DNA of 23,634 nucleotides from Oscillospiraceae bacterium (GCA_016302405.1 JAEDNR010000020.1:1-23634), one strand, 5' to 3'; shown: positions 1 through 8,165, counted from the first letter of the stretch. The notes: generated by a model not told the origin, from the letters alone. Made by a program: numbers and translations.

Positions 1-501
1 CGGATCGTCATCATGAAGGACGGCTTCATCCAGCAGATCGGCACGCCTCAGGAAGTGTTCAACCATCCCTACAACCTGTTCGTCGCCGGCTTCATTGGCA
101 CTCCCCAGATGAACCTGTTCGACGCCAAGCTGGTTAAGAGAGACGGCAAGTACGCCGTCCAGCTGGACAACCTGACTGTGGAGCTGTCCGCAGAGAAGCA
201 GGCCAAGCTCGCCGCCAACAACGTGGCCGAGCAGGATATCGTTCTGGGCGTCCGTCCCGAGCACATTGAGCTTTCCAAGGACGGCATCAACGCCAAGGTC
301 GACGTATCCGAAATGATGGGCTCCTCCGTACACCTGCATGTCACCGCTATGGACCGTGACGTGGTTCTGGTGGTCTCCACCATGAACATGACCGGTGCGG
401 AAGTCGCCGCCCTCACCGCCGGCGCCCCCGTGAAGTTCAACTTCGCCGGCCATGTGTGCCATGTCTTCAACAAGGAGACCGGCATCAACCTGGAAGCCTG
501 A
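1..501 (+). CDS. Sugar ABC transporter ATP-binding protein, C-terminal part (MsmK/UgpC type)
   Basis: The gene is cut by the left window edge; reading frame 1 is open from base 1 and ends at TGA 499-501, directly followed by TAA. The visible 166 residues start just after where the nucleotide-binding core should end (RIVIMKDGFIQQIGTP, the strand after the H-loop region). They continue into an OB-fold/TOBE regulatory domain with the family signature GVRPEHI. This C-terminal extension is typical of MsmK, UgpC and MalK ATPases that energise carbohydrate importers, and such ATPases are often shared among several permease systems. The Walker A, signature and Walker B motifs lie outside the window. 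A strong terminator follows at 512-545. The permease operon at 7215-9140 has no ATPase of its own, so this protein could serve it; that link is inference. Family assignment is secure. Confidence 0.9.
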   Translation, partial: RIVIMKDGFIQQIGTPQEVFNHPYNLFVAGFIGTPQMNLFDAKLVKRDGKYAVQLDNLTVELSAEKQAKLAANNVAEQDIVLGVRPEHIELSKDGINAKVDVSEMMGSSVHLHVTAMDRDVVLVVSTMNMTGAEVAALTAGAPVKFNFAGHVCHVFNKETGINLEA

Positions 502-511
502 TAACCTTACC

Positions 512-545
512 AAAAAATGCCTGCCGTTTTCGGCAGGCATTTTTT
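512..545 (+). terminator. Intrinsic terminator after the ABC ATPase gene
   Basis: A-rich left arm plus TGCCTGCCG, TTTT loop, then CGGCAGGCA and a T6 run form a perfect 15-bp hairpin starting 10 bases after the stop codon. The A-tract and T-tract make it potentially bidirectional. Confidence 0.93.
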
Positions 546-712
546 AACGATTCAGGCGATGTCAGCAAAATGATCGTTTAGCGCATTAACACGGTTCGAC
601 AGTTGCTGTGGCGCGGGAGCGCCCTCGCCCCCCGCATTTATGAGGGGGGTGGTACCAGTGCGCACACTGGTACCGGGGGGAGCTCGTATAAGCGGCTGCG
701 TTCCAATTTATG

Positions 713-824
713 TGTCATTCCGAACCAGTCCTCAGACTGGTGTGGGAATCCCCCTCGTCATTGTGACCGCTTTCTTCTAAAGATGGAGATTGCCACGCCA
801 GTTAGAGAACTGGCTCGCAATGAC
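713..824. mobile_element. Small palindromic element nested in the 568-1005 repeat
   Basis: The two ends are imperfect inverted repeats about 40 bp long. The left end reads GTCATTCCGAACCAGT and continues to GTGGGAATC; the reverse complement of the right end reads GTCATTGCGAGCCAGT and continues to GTGGCAATC. Each arm also contains its own short hairpin (ACCAGTCCTCAGACTGGT on the left, GCCAGTTAGAGAACTGGC on the right). The 112-bp element has no coding capacity and would fold into a long hairpin. It interrupts the larger element around it, so it probably inserted later. Confidence 0.65.
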
Positions 825-878
825 CGGGAATTCGTACTCCCCCCGTCCCTGCGCTAGCGCAGGGACACTTTAATCAAG

Positions 879-934
879 GTATGATTGCCCCCGGCAATCA
901 TTGGAATTTTGATTCACTGCGTGCAGCACCACCC
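879..934. repeat. Dispersed repeat, copy 1 (second copy at 23493-23550)
   Basis: GGTATGATTGCCCCCGGCAA and, after a short variable stretch, GATTCACTGCGTGCAGCACC occur here and again near the right edge of the window in the same orientation. The copies differ by small substitutions and a few bases of indel in the middle. Confidence 0.75.
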
Positions 935-1043
935 TCACAAGTGCGGGGGGCAAGGCGTCTATCCACCCGCACACCATTTGGGGCCGGTGCGCTAAACGAT
1001 CATTTACCACAAGACGATAAATACATCCGGATCGTAACCATTG

Positions 1044-1085
1044 ACAACAGAGGGCCGTCACGTCGGTGACAGCCCCCTGTTTGTT
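1044..1085 (-). terminator. Probable terminator of the GH130-GH38 operon
   Basis: Read on the minus strand, the GH38 stop codon is followed at once by CAGGGGGCTGTCAC, a short loop, and GTGACGGCCCTCTG. This makes a 14-bp stem that includes G-U pairs. The trailing sequence is only modestly T-rich (TTGTC), so termination may be partial. Confidence 0.6.
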
Positions 1086-4000
1086 ATTTCACCAGGATGG
1101 TTTTGATTTCGAAGGGCTTGATGGTGAAGCTCACCTTGCCCTCCACGATGGGAAGCTCCTCCTCAATTTCCTCCAGGAGGTTGGTGCTGTATGCCTTGGT
1201 AAAGGTTTCAGGCACGCTCAGGGTGACCTTGGTCCGGCTGTTCTCGCACTCGTACATACGCAGGATCGTGCCCTCGCCGCTTTCCGCCTGCTTGACGGTC
1301 TCCAGGATCACGTTGTCCCGGTTTACGGAGGCAAAGCTGTATTCCTTACCGGGGGTTCCGGCACCCACGGCATAGGCGCTCTGGTTCAGCTTGTAGGCCT
1401 CCGCCACGGTGCCGCCCTGCTTCCAGGTCTCGCCGTGGGGATACAGCGCGTAAGTAAAGTGATGCACTTCCACATCCGCGTTGGGGTTGGGCTCCACGCC
1501 GCACTTAATGAGGGTCAGGCCGATAACGCCGTCCCGGACGGAGTGGCCATACTTGCAGTCGTTGAGAACGCTGACGCCGTAGTGGCCCTCGGACAGATCC
1601 ATCCACTTCTGGCCGCAGCTTTCAAACCGGGCCTTGTCCCAGCTGGTGTTGGTGTGCACCTTCCGGGTGACATTGCCGAACTGCACATCGAAGGTTGCTT
1701 CGTCGCTGTGGATATCCACGGGGAACTCGGCTTTCAGCAGGTGCTGGTGCTCCTTCCAGTCCGCCACCGTCTCAAAGTCGATGCGGCGGGTGTCGGCATA
1801 GAAGTGAATCTTCTGGGTGATGGTGCTGCGGCTGCACTTCCAGGTAAGCTCCAGGGTGGCGCGCACGGGGCCGTCCTCGGTCCAGCGGGAGGATACCAGC
1901 TCGTCCACGGGCCAGGACTTTTCGGTGTAGTACATGTCGATGTCCCAGTTATCGTAGTACACCGGCTTGTCCTCGTAGAGCCGGAGCTGGTTGCCGGTCT
2001 TACCTGCGCGCAAGATTTCCCGGTCGTAGGCTTTATCGAAAATGGAGGTAAAGTGGCCGTTTCCGTCCAGGGTAATCCGGTAGAAAGGCGTCTCCAGATG
2101 ATAGTCATCGCTGCGGACAAAGGGGCTGTCCGCGCTGGCCTTTACAGGGGCAAAGGTCTTGAAGCCCTTGGCGGGGATACCCCGCAGGTAGGCAACCGCG
2201 CCTTCCCCGGTCTTCTGCACGGGGAACACATTGCCGTCATTATCCGTCAGGGCCTGGGCATCCACGTCCCCCAGGGCCACCACATCGTCACGGCAGAAGC
2301 CCAGGGTGTTGAACACGGTAACGCCGTCGCCGCTGCCGGCAAGCTTCACAAGGCGCTCCCGGATCATTTGGGAAACCTCGGAAGCCAGAGCTTCGTACTC
2401 GCCCTTGGTGACCTGGTACACCTCGGCAATGGAGCTGCCGGGGAGGATGTCGTGGAACTGGTTCAGCAGGATAATGTCCCGCCACAGCCGGGTATCCGCC
2501 TCGGCGGGATAGTCCCCCGCAAGGACGCCCAGGGTCTCCAGATCCATCATCATAAGCTCGCTCTTCCGGTTGCCCCGCTTGTTCCGGGCCATGGAGGTGT
2601 AGGTACCCCGGTGGTACTCGAAGTAGAATTCACCCTCCCAGGTTTCCAGCCGCCGGTTGTCCCTGACCCGCTCATTGAGCTGGTCAAAGTAGGTTCTGGC
2701 GGTTTCCTGACGGACCATGGGGATGCCCTTGACGCCCTTTTCCATACGCTTGGAGATTTCCAGCATCTTCCGGGTGGGGCCGCCGCCGCCGTCGCCGTAG
2801 CCGTAGGAGATCAGAATGTCGTTATTGATCTCCTTATTCTGGTAGCGCTCCCAGCCGCCCATGATGGAGCCGGGATGGAGCATGCCGTTATAGGTGGTAA
2901 AGAAGCTCTGCTTGGGATCCTGATCCTCGCCCACGGTGGTGATCAGGTGGGTCAGCACTTCGCTGCCGTCGATGCCCCGCCAGATAAAGGTATCGTTGGG
3001 GATTTTGTTGATCTGGTTCCAGGCAAGCTTGGTGGTCATGAAGTAGTCCACGCCGGACTTCTTCATGATCTGGGGCAGAGCACCGGAATAGCCGAATACG
3101 TCAGGCAGCCACAGGATCTTGTTGTCCACGCCGAACTCTTCCTTAAAGAACCGCTTGCCGTGGAGGAACTGGCGAACCAGGGACTCTCCGGAGGTCAGGT
3201 TGCAGTCGGCTTCCAGCCACATGCCGCCCTCGGGCTCCCAGCGGCCCTCCTTGACCCGTTCCTTGATCCGGTCCAGAACCTCAGGATAACGCTGCTTCAG
3301 GAAATAGTACAGCACAGGCTGGCTGGACATGAACTTATAGCTGGGATACTCCTCCATCAGCTTGAGAACCGTAGCAAAGGAGCGGGCAACCTTCTCCCGG
3401 GTCTGGGCCACCGTCCACCACCAGGCCACGTCGATATGGGTGTGGCCGATGCAGGTGGCAACCACCTCGTCCCAGCCGCCCATCTCTTCGTACAGGTGCT
3501 TCTGGATATAGGCTTCCGCCTCCCGGATGGAGGCATAGAAGGCCTCGGAGTAGGGCGTGCGCATATCCAGCAGGTTAATGGTATCGTTGAGGACGGTCTG
3601 AATATCCAGCCGCACCTTACTGTCCTTGTCCATCCGGGGGAACGCCCACAGGGGCACCTGAATGTCATAGTACAGGTTGTGGATTTCCTCGTCCAGCTGG
3701 AACAGCTCTGTGATGAAGTTAAACTCCCGGTGCAGCGTACCGGTATAGGCCTGGATGTCCAGGGTGAGGGTCTCGCCGCCCCGGGCCTTTTCCAGCAGAC
3801 GGATCTCCCGGTGGTTCATATCCGCGCCCTGGGTCACCTTTCCGTCCACAAAGATCAGGAACTGGGGGTTCTTACCGTCGTCCCACTCCTCGATCTGGGT
3901 CTTGATCTTCATCCAGACGGATTTGCCGGCAAAGTTTTCCGGCACGGTCAGATTACAGCGGAACCAGTAGTGGCTGCCCTGGATGCCGTGGAAGTCACCC

Positions 4001-4230
4001 ACATAGCCCTGGAATTTGCCCTCAAACTGATCGCTTCCGTCATATTCCGAATACCAGCGCATGGTGGCGCAGTCAAAAGGCTCCCAGGGGGTCTGATCCG
4101 CGTCCGCTTCCTCCGGGCGGAAGAAAAGGCCGGGCTTATACTGCCACTGGGTAATGGGAGTGTTTTCCCGGATCCGCAGCAGCTTCAGCTGGTTGCAGAT
4201 AACCTGAATTCTCTGGTCGATAAAATACAT
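1084..4230 (-). CDS. GH38 alpha-mannosidase, cytoplasmic
   Basis: This 1048-residue protein has no signal peptide and is close in length to the cytosolic MAN2C1/Ams1 class. An N-terminal domain of about 250 residues precedes the GH38 catalytic barrel. The zinc site motif HTHIDVAWWW (H265, D267) is intact, as are WLPDVFGYSG with the expected nucleophile D377, GYGDGGGGPT (477-486) and QFHDILPGSS with H593. The beta-sandwich domains occupy the C-terminal half. GH38 enzymes are zinc-dependent retaining alpha-mannosidases; this one probably removes alpha-linked mannose from imported N-glycan fragments, but linkage specificity cannot be read from sequence. The start follows a GAGG site that overlaps the stop of the GH130 gene 11 bases upstream, so the two are likely translationally coupled. 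A terminator-like hairpin follows the stop. Confidence 0.95.
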   Translation of the reverse strand: MYFIDQRIQVICNQLKLLRIRENTPITQWQYKPGLFFRPEEADADQTPWEPFDCATMRWYSEYDGSDQFEGKFQGYVGDFHGIQGSHYWFRCNLTVPENFAGKSVWMKIKTQIEEWDDGKNPQFLIFVDGKVTQGADMNHREIRLLEKARGGETLTLDIQAYTGTLHREFNFITELFQLDEEIHNLYYDIQVPLWAFPRMDKDSKVRLDIQTVLNDTINLLDMRTPYSEAFYASIREAEAYIQKHLYEEMGGWDEVVATCIGHTHIDVAWWWTVAQTREKVARSFATVLKLMEEYPSYKFMSSQPVLYYFLKQRYPEVLDRIKERVKEGRWEPEGGMWLEADCNLTSGESLVRQFLHGKRFFKEEFGVDNKILWLPDVFGYSGALPQIMKKSGVDYFMTTKLAWNQINKIPNDTFIWRGIDGSEVLTHLITTVGEDQDPKQSFFTTYNGMLHPGSIMGGWERYQNKEINNDILISYGYGDGGGGPTRKMLEISKRMEKGVKGIPMVRQETARTYFDQLNERVRDNRRLETWEGEFYFEYHRGTYTSMARNKRGNRKSELMMMDLETLGVLAGDYPAEADTRLWRDIILLNQFHDILPGSSIAEVYQVTKGEYEALASEVSQMIRERLVKLAGSGDGVTVFNTLGFCRDDVVALGDVDAQALTDNDGNVFPVQKTGEGAVAYLRGIPAKGFKTFAPVKASADSPFVRSDDYHLETPFYRITLDGNGHFTSIFDKAYDREILRAGKTGNQLRLYEDKPVYYDNWDIDMYYTEKSWPVDELVSSRWTEDGPVRATLELTWKCSRSTITQKIHFYADTRRIDFETVADWKEHQHLLKAEFPVDIHSDEATFDVQFGNVTRKVHTNTSWDKARFESCGQKWMDLSEGHYGVSVLNDCKYGHSVRDGVIGLTLIKCGVEPNPNADVEVHHFTYALYPHGETWKQGGTVAEAYKLNQSAYAVGAGTPGKEYSFASVNRDNVILETVKQAESGEGTILRMYECENSRTKVTLSVPETFTKAYSTNLLEEIEEELPIVEGKVSFTIKPFEIKTILVK

Positions 4231-4241
4231 GTACAGTTACC

Positions 4242-5228
4242 TCACAGGCTGTTTTCTTTGATGTAATTCAGAAGCGTGTCAACGGTGGTGAAAGCCAGAC
4301 CGGTAACAGTATCCGCGCAGCCGTAGTAAATGGCGATCCGGCCCGTGGCAGCATCGGTAAGGCAGGCGCAAGGGAAGGTCACGTTGGGCACGTCTCCCAT
4401 CAGCTCATAGGGCTCATAGGGCGCCAGGATATAATCCTTGGAGCGGTACAGGACCTTCCAGGGCTCGTCAATATCCAATAGCGCCGCGCCCATCCGGTAC
4501 ACATAGCCCTGGCAGGTGGTGATGACGCCGTGGTAGATGAGCAGCCAGCCCTCATCGGTTTCGATGGGGATGGGGCCCGCGCCAATCTTGGTGCACTGCC
4601 AACCGGAAACCTCAAACTTGGTTGGGCCCATGACGTGGCGGTGCTGGCCCCAGAACACCAGGTCCGGGCTCTGGCTGATGAAAATATCGCCGAAGGGCGT
4701 GTGCCCGGTATCGGAGGGCCGGGAGAGCATCAGGTACTTGTCGTTTACCTTCCGGGGGAACAGCAGACCGTTGCGGTTATAGGGCAGGAAGGCGTTTTCC
4801 AGCTGGTGGAAGGTCTTGAAGTCCTCGGTCCAGCCCACGCCGATGGTGGGGCCGTGGTAGCCGTTGCACCAGGTGATGTAGTACTTGCCGTCCAGGTAGC
4901 AGACCCGGGGGTCATAGCGGTATTCCTTTTTTGTTACATTCTCGTCGCCTTCAAAAACGATGGGGTCGTCGCTGATGTCCCAGTGGATGCCATCCTTAGA
5001 AAAACCCACGAAGATATCCATCTGTACGGAGCGGCTGTCGCAGCGGAAAACGCCGGCAAAGCCGTCACCAAAGGGGACAACGGCGCTGTTGAATACACTG
5101 TTGGAACGCTTCGTGGCATGGCGGCCAATAATGGGGTTTTCGGTATAGCGCCAGACGGGCATGGGATCGCCCTCGGGTCTGGGCTGCCAGGGGATATTTT
5201 TGAGTTCGTTTCCAATGATCCTGCTCAT
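4242..5228 (-). CDS. GH130 beta-1,4-mannoside phosphorylase (Man-GlcNAc type)
   Basis: The protein has 328 residues from the ATG at 5228, which follows AAGGAG by 9 bases. An in-frame ATG 39 bases further upstream has this same Shine-Dalgarno inside its reading frame and is less likely. The five-bladed propeller family is recognisable from SVFNSAVVPFGDGFAGVFRC, YDPRVC (D106, the expected catalytic acid), TWCNGYHGPTIG, NRNGLLFPRK and YYGCADTVTGLAF. Together these match, from memory, the GH130_2 subgroup that includes the human-gut enzyme UhgbMP. Members phosphorolyse Man-beta-1,4-GlcNAc (or beta-1,4-mannosides) to alpha-mannose-1-phosphate. Pairing with GH38 and GH20 favours the N-glycan core disaccharide as substrate; this is inference. 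It is the first gene of a two-gene unit with its own promoter. Confidence 0.93.
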   Translation of the reverse strand: MSRIIGNELKNIPWQPRPEGDPMPVWRYTENPIIGRHATKRSNSVFNSAVVPFGDGFAGVFRCDSRSVQMDIFVGFSKDGIHWDISDDPIVFEGDENVTKKEYRYDPRVCYLDGKYYITWCNGYHGPTIGVGWTEDFKTFHQLENAFLPYNRNGLLFPRKVNDKYLMLSRPSDTGHTPFGDIFISQSPDLVFWGQHRHVMGPTKFEVSGWQCTKIGAGPIPIETDEGWLLIYHGVITTCQGYVYRMGAALLDIDEPWKVLYRSKDYILAPYEPYELMGDVPNVTFPCACLTDAATGRIAIYYGCADTVTGLAFTTVDTLLNYIKENSL

Positions 5229-5426
5229 AAATGCATTCTCCTTTTTGGATTCTTTTCCGGTAGTCATCTTTCAGGGCTGCTCCGACCACGCCCCCGACTG
5301 AACGGCGGATTTGCTGCCGTCCGCACCCGGGAACCGGATCGCAGCTTCCCTGTTTTCTGTTTTCCCGACACATTCTCCGGAGGCTTCTCCCCGGAAAATC
5401 TGGCCCGAAAACAGAGGATTCTCAGT

Positions 5427-5457
5427 GGGATTCTATCATAGAATCCCGGAAAGTCAA
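5427..5457 (-). promoter_or_regulatory. Promoter of the GH130-GH38 unit with an overlapping 21-bp palindrome
   Basis: On the minus strand, TTGACT (5452-5457) and TAGAAT (5430-5435) are separated by 16 bp, a good sigma-A promoter. GGGATTCTAT and ATAGAATCCC, flanking one central base (5427-5447), form a perfect palindrome that covers the -10 and part of the spacer. This is the position expected for a repressor operator (LacI, GntR or ROK-like); the binding protein is unknown. The start of transcription would lie about 195 bases upstream of the GH130 start codon, leaving a long leader that shows no other clear feature. Confidence 0.65.
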
Positions 5458-5550
5458 TGGGGCATTCTGTATCAAAATCAGGCTTGTTTTTGCCGTTTTC
5501 TTCTCTTACCGCAGCACTCCAAAATCTGGTTTTCCGCCGCGGCGAACCAT

Positions 5551-5585
5551 AAAAACGATGGGGCTATTGCTTGCGCAATAGCCCC
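5551..5585 (-). terminator. Terminator after the binding-protein gene
   Basis: Minus-strand hairpin GGGGCTATTGC, loop GCAA, GCAATAGCCCC, followed by ATCGTTTTTATGG. It lies about 35 bases after the lipoprotein stop codon and separates transporter genes from the enzyme genes downstream. The rest of 5229-5620 holds only the promoter at 5427-5457 and no gene. Confidence 0.85.
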
Positions 5586-5620
5586 ACCGGCGTGTAACGC
5601 GAAGCAGGAATCCGGTTTAA

Positions 5621-7051
5621 TTACTTGGCCCAGGCGTCGATCTGGCTCTGCGCCTCAGCGATGATGTCATCCAGACCGGAGGCACGCATCTCGTCCAGCA
5701 TATCGGCGATCAGAGCGCGGGGCTCCTCGGTGCCGGTCATCAGGACGGGACGGTACTGGGTGTAGATGGCGATACAGGCCTGCAGCTGGTCAGCAACGGG
5801 AGCGGTATCGAAGGCGAAGCCCAGGATGGGGGAGCCAATGGCCTGCTCGTTCAGAGCCTTGACCTCATCCCACTGGTTGAACTCTTCGGTGACCTGCTGG
5901 GTGACCTGGAAGAAGGTGCCCTGGGTGTAGCCGGCCATGGTCCAGTCGGTGTTCAGACGCTCGACCTTGCCATCGACGTACTTGAAGTTCTCGCCTTCCA
6001 GACCGAAGTACAGGGAGTCACGGACGAAGGAGTCGGTGTTGACCAGCTCCAGCAGCTTCAGAGCCTTGTCGGGGTACTTGCAGGAGGCGCTGATGCAGTT
6101 CATGGAGCCCTGAACGGTAGCGTTGGACAGAACGGTGTTGCCGTACTGGATGGCGACGGCGTCAACGCCCATCTGGGGACCCCAGGTGGTGACGGCGGCC
6201 AGAGACCAGCCCTGGGCCACGAAGGCGGCGCGGTAGGAGGGAGCCTCGCTCAGGGTGGCGGCGTCGGAGTTGATGTAGCCGGCGTTGAACCACTCGTGCA
6301 GGGTGTCCATATCCTTCAGCACGTCCTCCTGCTCGAACACGGAGACGACCTTGGGCTCACCGCCGGTGTAGGACACGCCGATGGCGCACAGACCGCTGGA
6401 CAGATCGTCATACTTGGAGCTGTAGATGGCATCCAGACCGCCGGAAGCCATGATGAAGGGAGCGGAGCCCAGCTTTTCGTACATGGCCTTCAGGATGGGG
6501 GTCACGTCCTGCATGGTGTGGGCAGAGGCGTAGTCAAGACCGGTGCTCTCCACGACAGCCTTGTCATAGACAAAGTACTGGGTGGAGGAGGAATCCTTGT
6601 AGGTGGGGACGGCGTACAGACCGCCGCCGACCTTACAGGCATCCCAGTAGTCGGCGGGGATCAGGTCGATCAGCTTGGGAGCGTTGGCCTCCAGCAGACC
6701 GGAGATGTCGGCGAAGGCGCCCATGGCTACGTCATTGTAGAAGGTTCCGTTGTTGGTGAACATGATGTCGTAGGGCTCGTTGGTGGAGACGATCATGTTG
6801 CGGCGGGTATCCCAGTCGCCCCAGCCCACGACCTCGATGTCGATGTGGGCGCCGATCTTCTCTTCCAGATACTTGTCCATGTTGGCCTTCCAGGCATCAT
6901 AGTTGCTGGGCATGCCGGAGCCGACGGTGACCCACTTCAGGGTGGGGATCTCATCGGTGGCGGCCTTGGTGCCGGTGTCCTTGGAGCCGCAGCCCGCGAA
7001 CAGGGAAGCGACCATCAGGACGGCCAGCAGAAGTGCGAGAATCTTCTTCAT
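5621..7051 (-). CDS. Carbohydrate ABC transporter substrate-binding lipoprotein (family 1, DUF3502-like C-terminus)
   Basis: The 476-residue precursor has a typical lipoprotein signal: MKK, a hydrophobic stretch, then lipobox LFAGC with C21 as the lipidated cysteine. The mature protein would be tethered outside the membrane. The overall pattern (VVGWGDWDTRRNMIVSTNEP, YDIMFTNNGTFYND, the hinge region around GGGLYAVPTYKD, and a C-terminal section resembling DUF3502) fits the LipO-type oligosaccharide-binding proteins that pair with LplB/YtcP permeases. The start follows AGGAGG by 9 bases. It lies downstream of the two permease genes with a 163-bp gap holding a palindromic repeat, and is followed by a strong terminator. 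Substrate is inferred from the neighbours to be an N-glycan-derived oligosaccharide; the sequence alone does not show it. Confidence 0.93.
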   Translation of the reverse strand: MKKILALLLAVLMVASLFAGCGSKDTGTKAATDEIPTLKWVTVGSGMPSNYDAWKANMDKYLEEKIGAHIDIEVVGWGDWDTRRNMIVSTNEPYDIMFTNNGTFYNDVAMGAFADISGLLEANAPKLIDLIPADYWDACKVGGGLYAVPTYKDSSSTQYFVYDKAVVESTGLDYASAHTMQDVTPILKAMYEKLGSAPFIMASGGLDAIYSSKYDDLSSGLCAIGVSYTGGEPKVVSVFEQEDVLKDMDTLHEWFNAGYINSDAATLSEAPSYRAAFVAQGWSLAAVTTWGPQMGVDAVAIQYGNTVLSNATVQGSMNCISASCKYPDKALKLLELVNTDSFVRDSLYFGLEGENFKYVDGKVERLNTDWTMAGYTQGTFFQVTQQVTEEFNQWDEVKALNEQAIGSPILGFAFDTAPVADQLQACIAIYTQYRPVLMTGTEEPRALIADMLDEMRASGLDDIIAEAQSQIDAWAK

Positions 7052-7110
7052 TAGTGTTTCCTCCTAAAAATAATCTATTGAAACGGGCTTGCCCGCTGCA
7101 ATATGTGGAT

Positions 7111-7202
7111 AGTTGACAGTGGACAGTGGACAGTTATGGTATCCCCTGCGGGGATGATCTAAAATCGTCCCGCAGGGACTCCGAAACTGTCAACTGACAA
7201 CT
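7111..7202. repeat. Palindromic intergenic element between permease and binding-protein genes
   Basis: AGTTGACAGTGGACAGTGGA on the left and ACTGTCAACTGACAACT on the right are imperfect inverted repeats. Inside are two self-complementary hairpins, TCCCCTGCGGGGA (7142-7154) and GTCCCGCAGGGAC (7167-7179). The layout matches the centre of the element at 11632-11821, although the arm sequences differ. It sits within the operon, so it will be transcribed; the hairpins could affect mRNA processing or stability. Confidence 0.7.
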
Positions 7203-7214
7203 GTACACGGTAGA

Positions 7215-8153
7215 TCAGCCCTTCACCGCGCCGACGGTGAGGCCGGAGATGAAGTACTTCTGGAAGAACGGGTACACGCAGGCGATGGGCACCGCCACCA
7301 CGAAGGCGATGGCCATACGGACGGCCTCTTCGGGCATGGCCTTCTTGAGGTCGGCGCTGGTCATACCGGCGGAGGGGTTCTTGGTCAGGTACTCCAGGCT
7401 CTTCTGCATGGAGTCCAGGGTGGCCTGCAGGGACTTAAGGCTGGTATCGTTGATGTACAGCATGGACTGGTACCAGTCGTTCCAGTAGCCGAAGGCCAGG
7501 AACAGGGCGATGGTGGCGAGGACCGGCTTGGAGATGGGCAGCACGATCCTGAAGAACACCGTCCACTGGGACGCGCCGTCGATCTTTGCCGACTCGATGA
7601 TGGAGTCGGGCACGGTGGTGCGGAAGAAGGTACGGGCGATGGTGACGTTGAAGCTGGACACCGCCAGAGGCAGGATCAGCACCCATAGGTTGTCCCGCAG
7701 ACCCAGGATCTGGGTATTGACCACATAGCTGGAGGCAAGACCGCCGCCAAAGACCATGGGGATGAACACCAGCATGGTGAGGAAGCCGTTGAGCTTATGC
7801 TCCTTCCGGGACAGGACGTAGCCCATCAGGCAGGTGAGCATGACGCCCAGCACGGTGCCGATGGCGGTGACCTTCACGGAGATCACCAGGGCGTTGAGGA
7901 TGATGTGCTTCTGACCCCACAGGAAGGTGTAGGCATCCAGAGACACGGTCTCGGCGGTGACGAAGAGCTTGTAGCCCTCGGTACGCAGCACCTCGTTCTT
8001 GGTGATGGAGATGATGAAGATGAAGATGATGGGCAGGAAGCAGACCAGCGCCAGGATCAGGAACATCAGGTTAAACAGGAAGTTCGTGGTAGGCGTGATC
8101 CGGTTCAGCCGGTTCATGTTGTCGTTGTCGGTGACGGGTTTTTTCTTGCTCAT
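7215..8153 (-). CDS. Sugar ABC transporter permease, YtcP/MalG type
   Basis: The protein has 312 residues and about six membrane segments: near 25-50, 82-112, 122-145, 155-175, 207-228 and 275-297. The cytoplasmic EAA-loop, which docks on the ATPase, reads ESAKIDGASQW near 187-197, followed by RIVLP. This is the inner-membrane partner of the permease encoded just upstream. Its Shine-Dalgarno AAGGAGG overlaps the upstream stop (TTTAAGGAGG), with a 12-base gap between genes, indicating tight coupling. The family usually pairs with LplB-like permeases and DUF3502 binding lipoproteins. The ends are well supported by the ribosome-binding site and the downstream stop. Confidence 0.93.
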   Translation of the reverse strand: MSKKKPVTDNDNMNRLNRITPTTNFLFNLMFLILALVCFLPIIFIFIISITKNEVLRTEGYKLFVTAETVSLDAYTFLWGQKHIILNALVISVKVTAIGTVLGVMLTCLMGYVLSRKEHKLNGFLTMLVFIPMVFGGGLASSYVVNTQILGLRDNLWVLILPLAVSSFNVTIARTFFRTTVPDSIIESAKIDGASQWTVFFRIVLPISKPVLATIALFLAFGYWNDWYQSMLYINDTSLKSLQATLDSMQKSLEYLTKNPSAGMTSADLKKAMPEEAVRMAIAFVVAVPIACVYPFFQKYFISGLTVGAVKG

Positions 8154-8165
8154 AAAACCGCCTCC

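Larger units (their letters stand above)
568..1005. repeat. Composite MITE-like element with 18-bp perfect terminal inverted repeats
   Basis: AAATGATCGTTTAGCGCA at 568-585 is the exact reverse complement of 988-1005. Between these ends lie a GC-rich hairpin (GGTACCAGTG at 651-660 with CACTGGTACC at 665-674), an inserted palindromic element (713-824), a perfect 22-bp palindrome (845-866) and a block at 929-975. That block is the inverted counterpart of 17451-17498 in another element. No ORF here has a ribosome-binding site or recognisable product. I saw no target-site duplication next to the ends. The element fills the gap between the convergent ATPase and GH38 genes. A non-autonomous transposable element is the likeliest reading. 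Confidence 0.7.

Noticed and set aside
603..1069. Short open frames in the gap before GH38
   Set aside because: They run through inverted repeats and hairpins, have no ribosome-binding sites and give no protein-like sequence.
1066..4266. A 1066-codon open frame on the plus strand opposite the GH38 gene
   Set aside because: It is a GC-bias shadow of the GH38 frame: repetitive Gly/Val/Leu/His composition, no domain and no ribosome-binding site, while the minus-strand frame has an intact GH38 active site.
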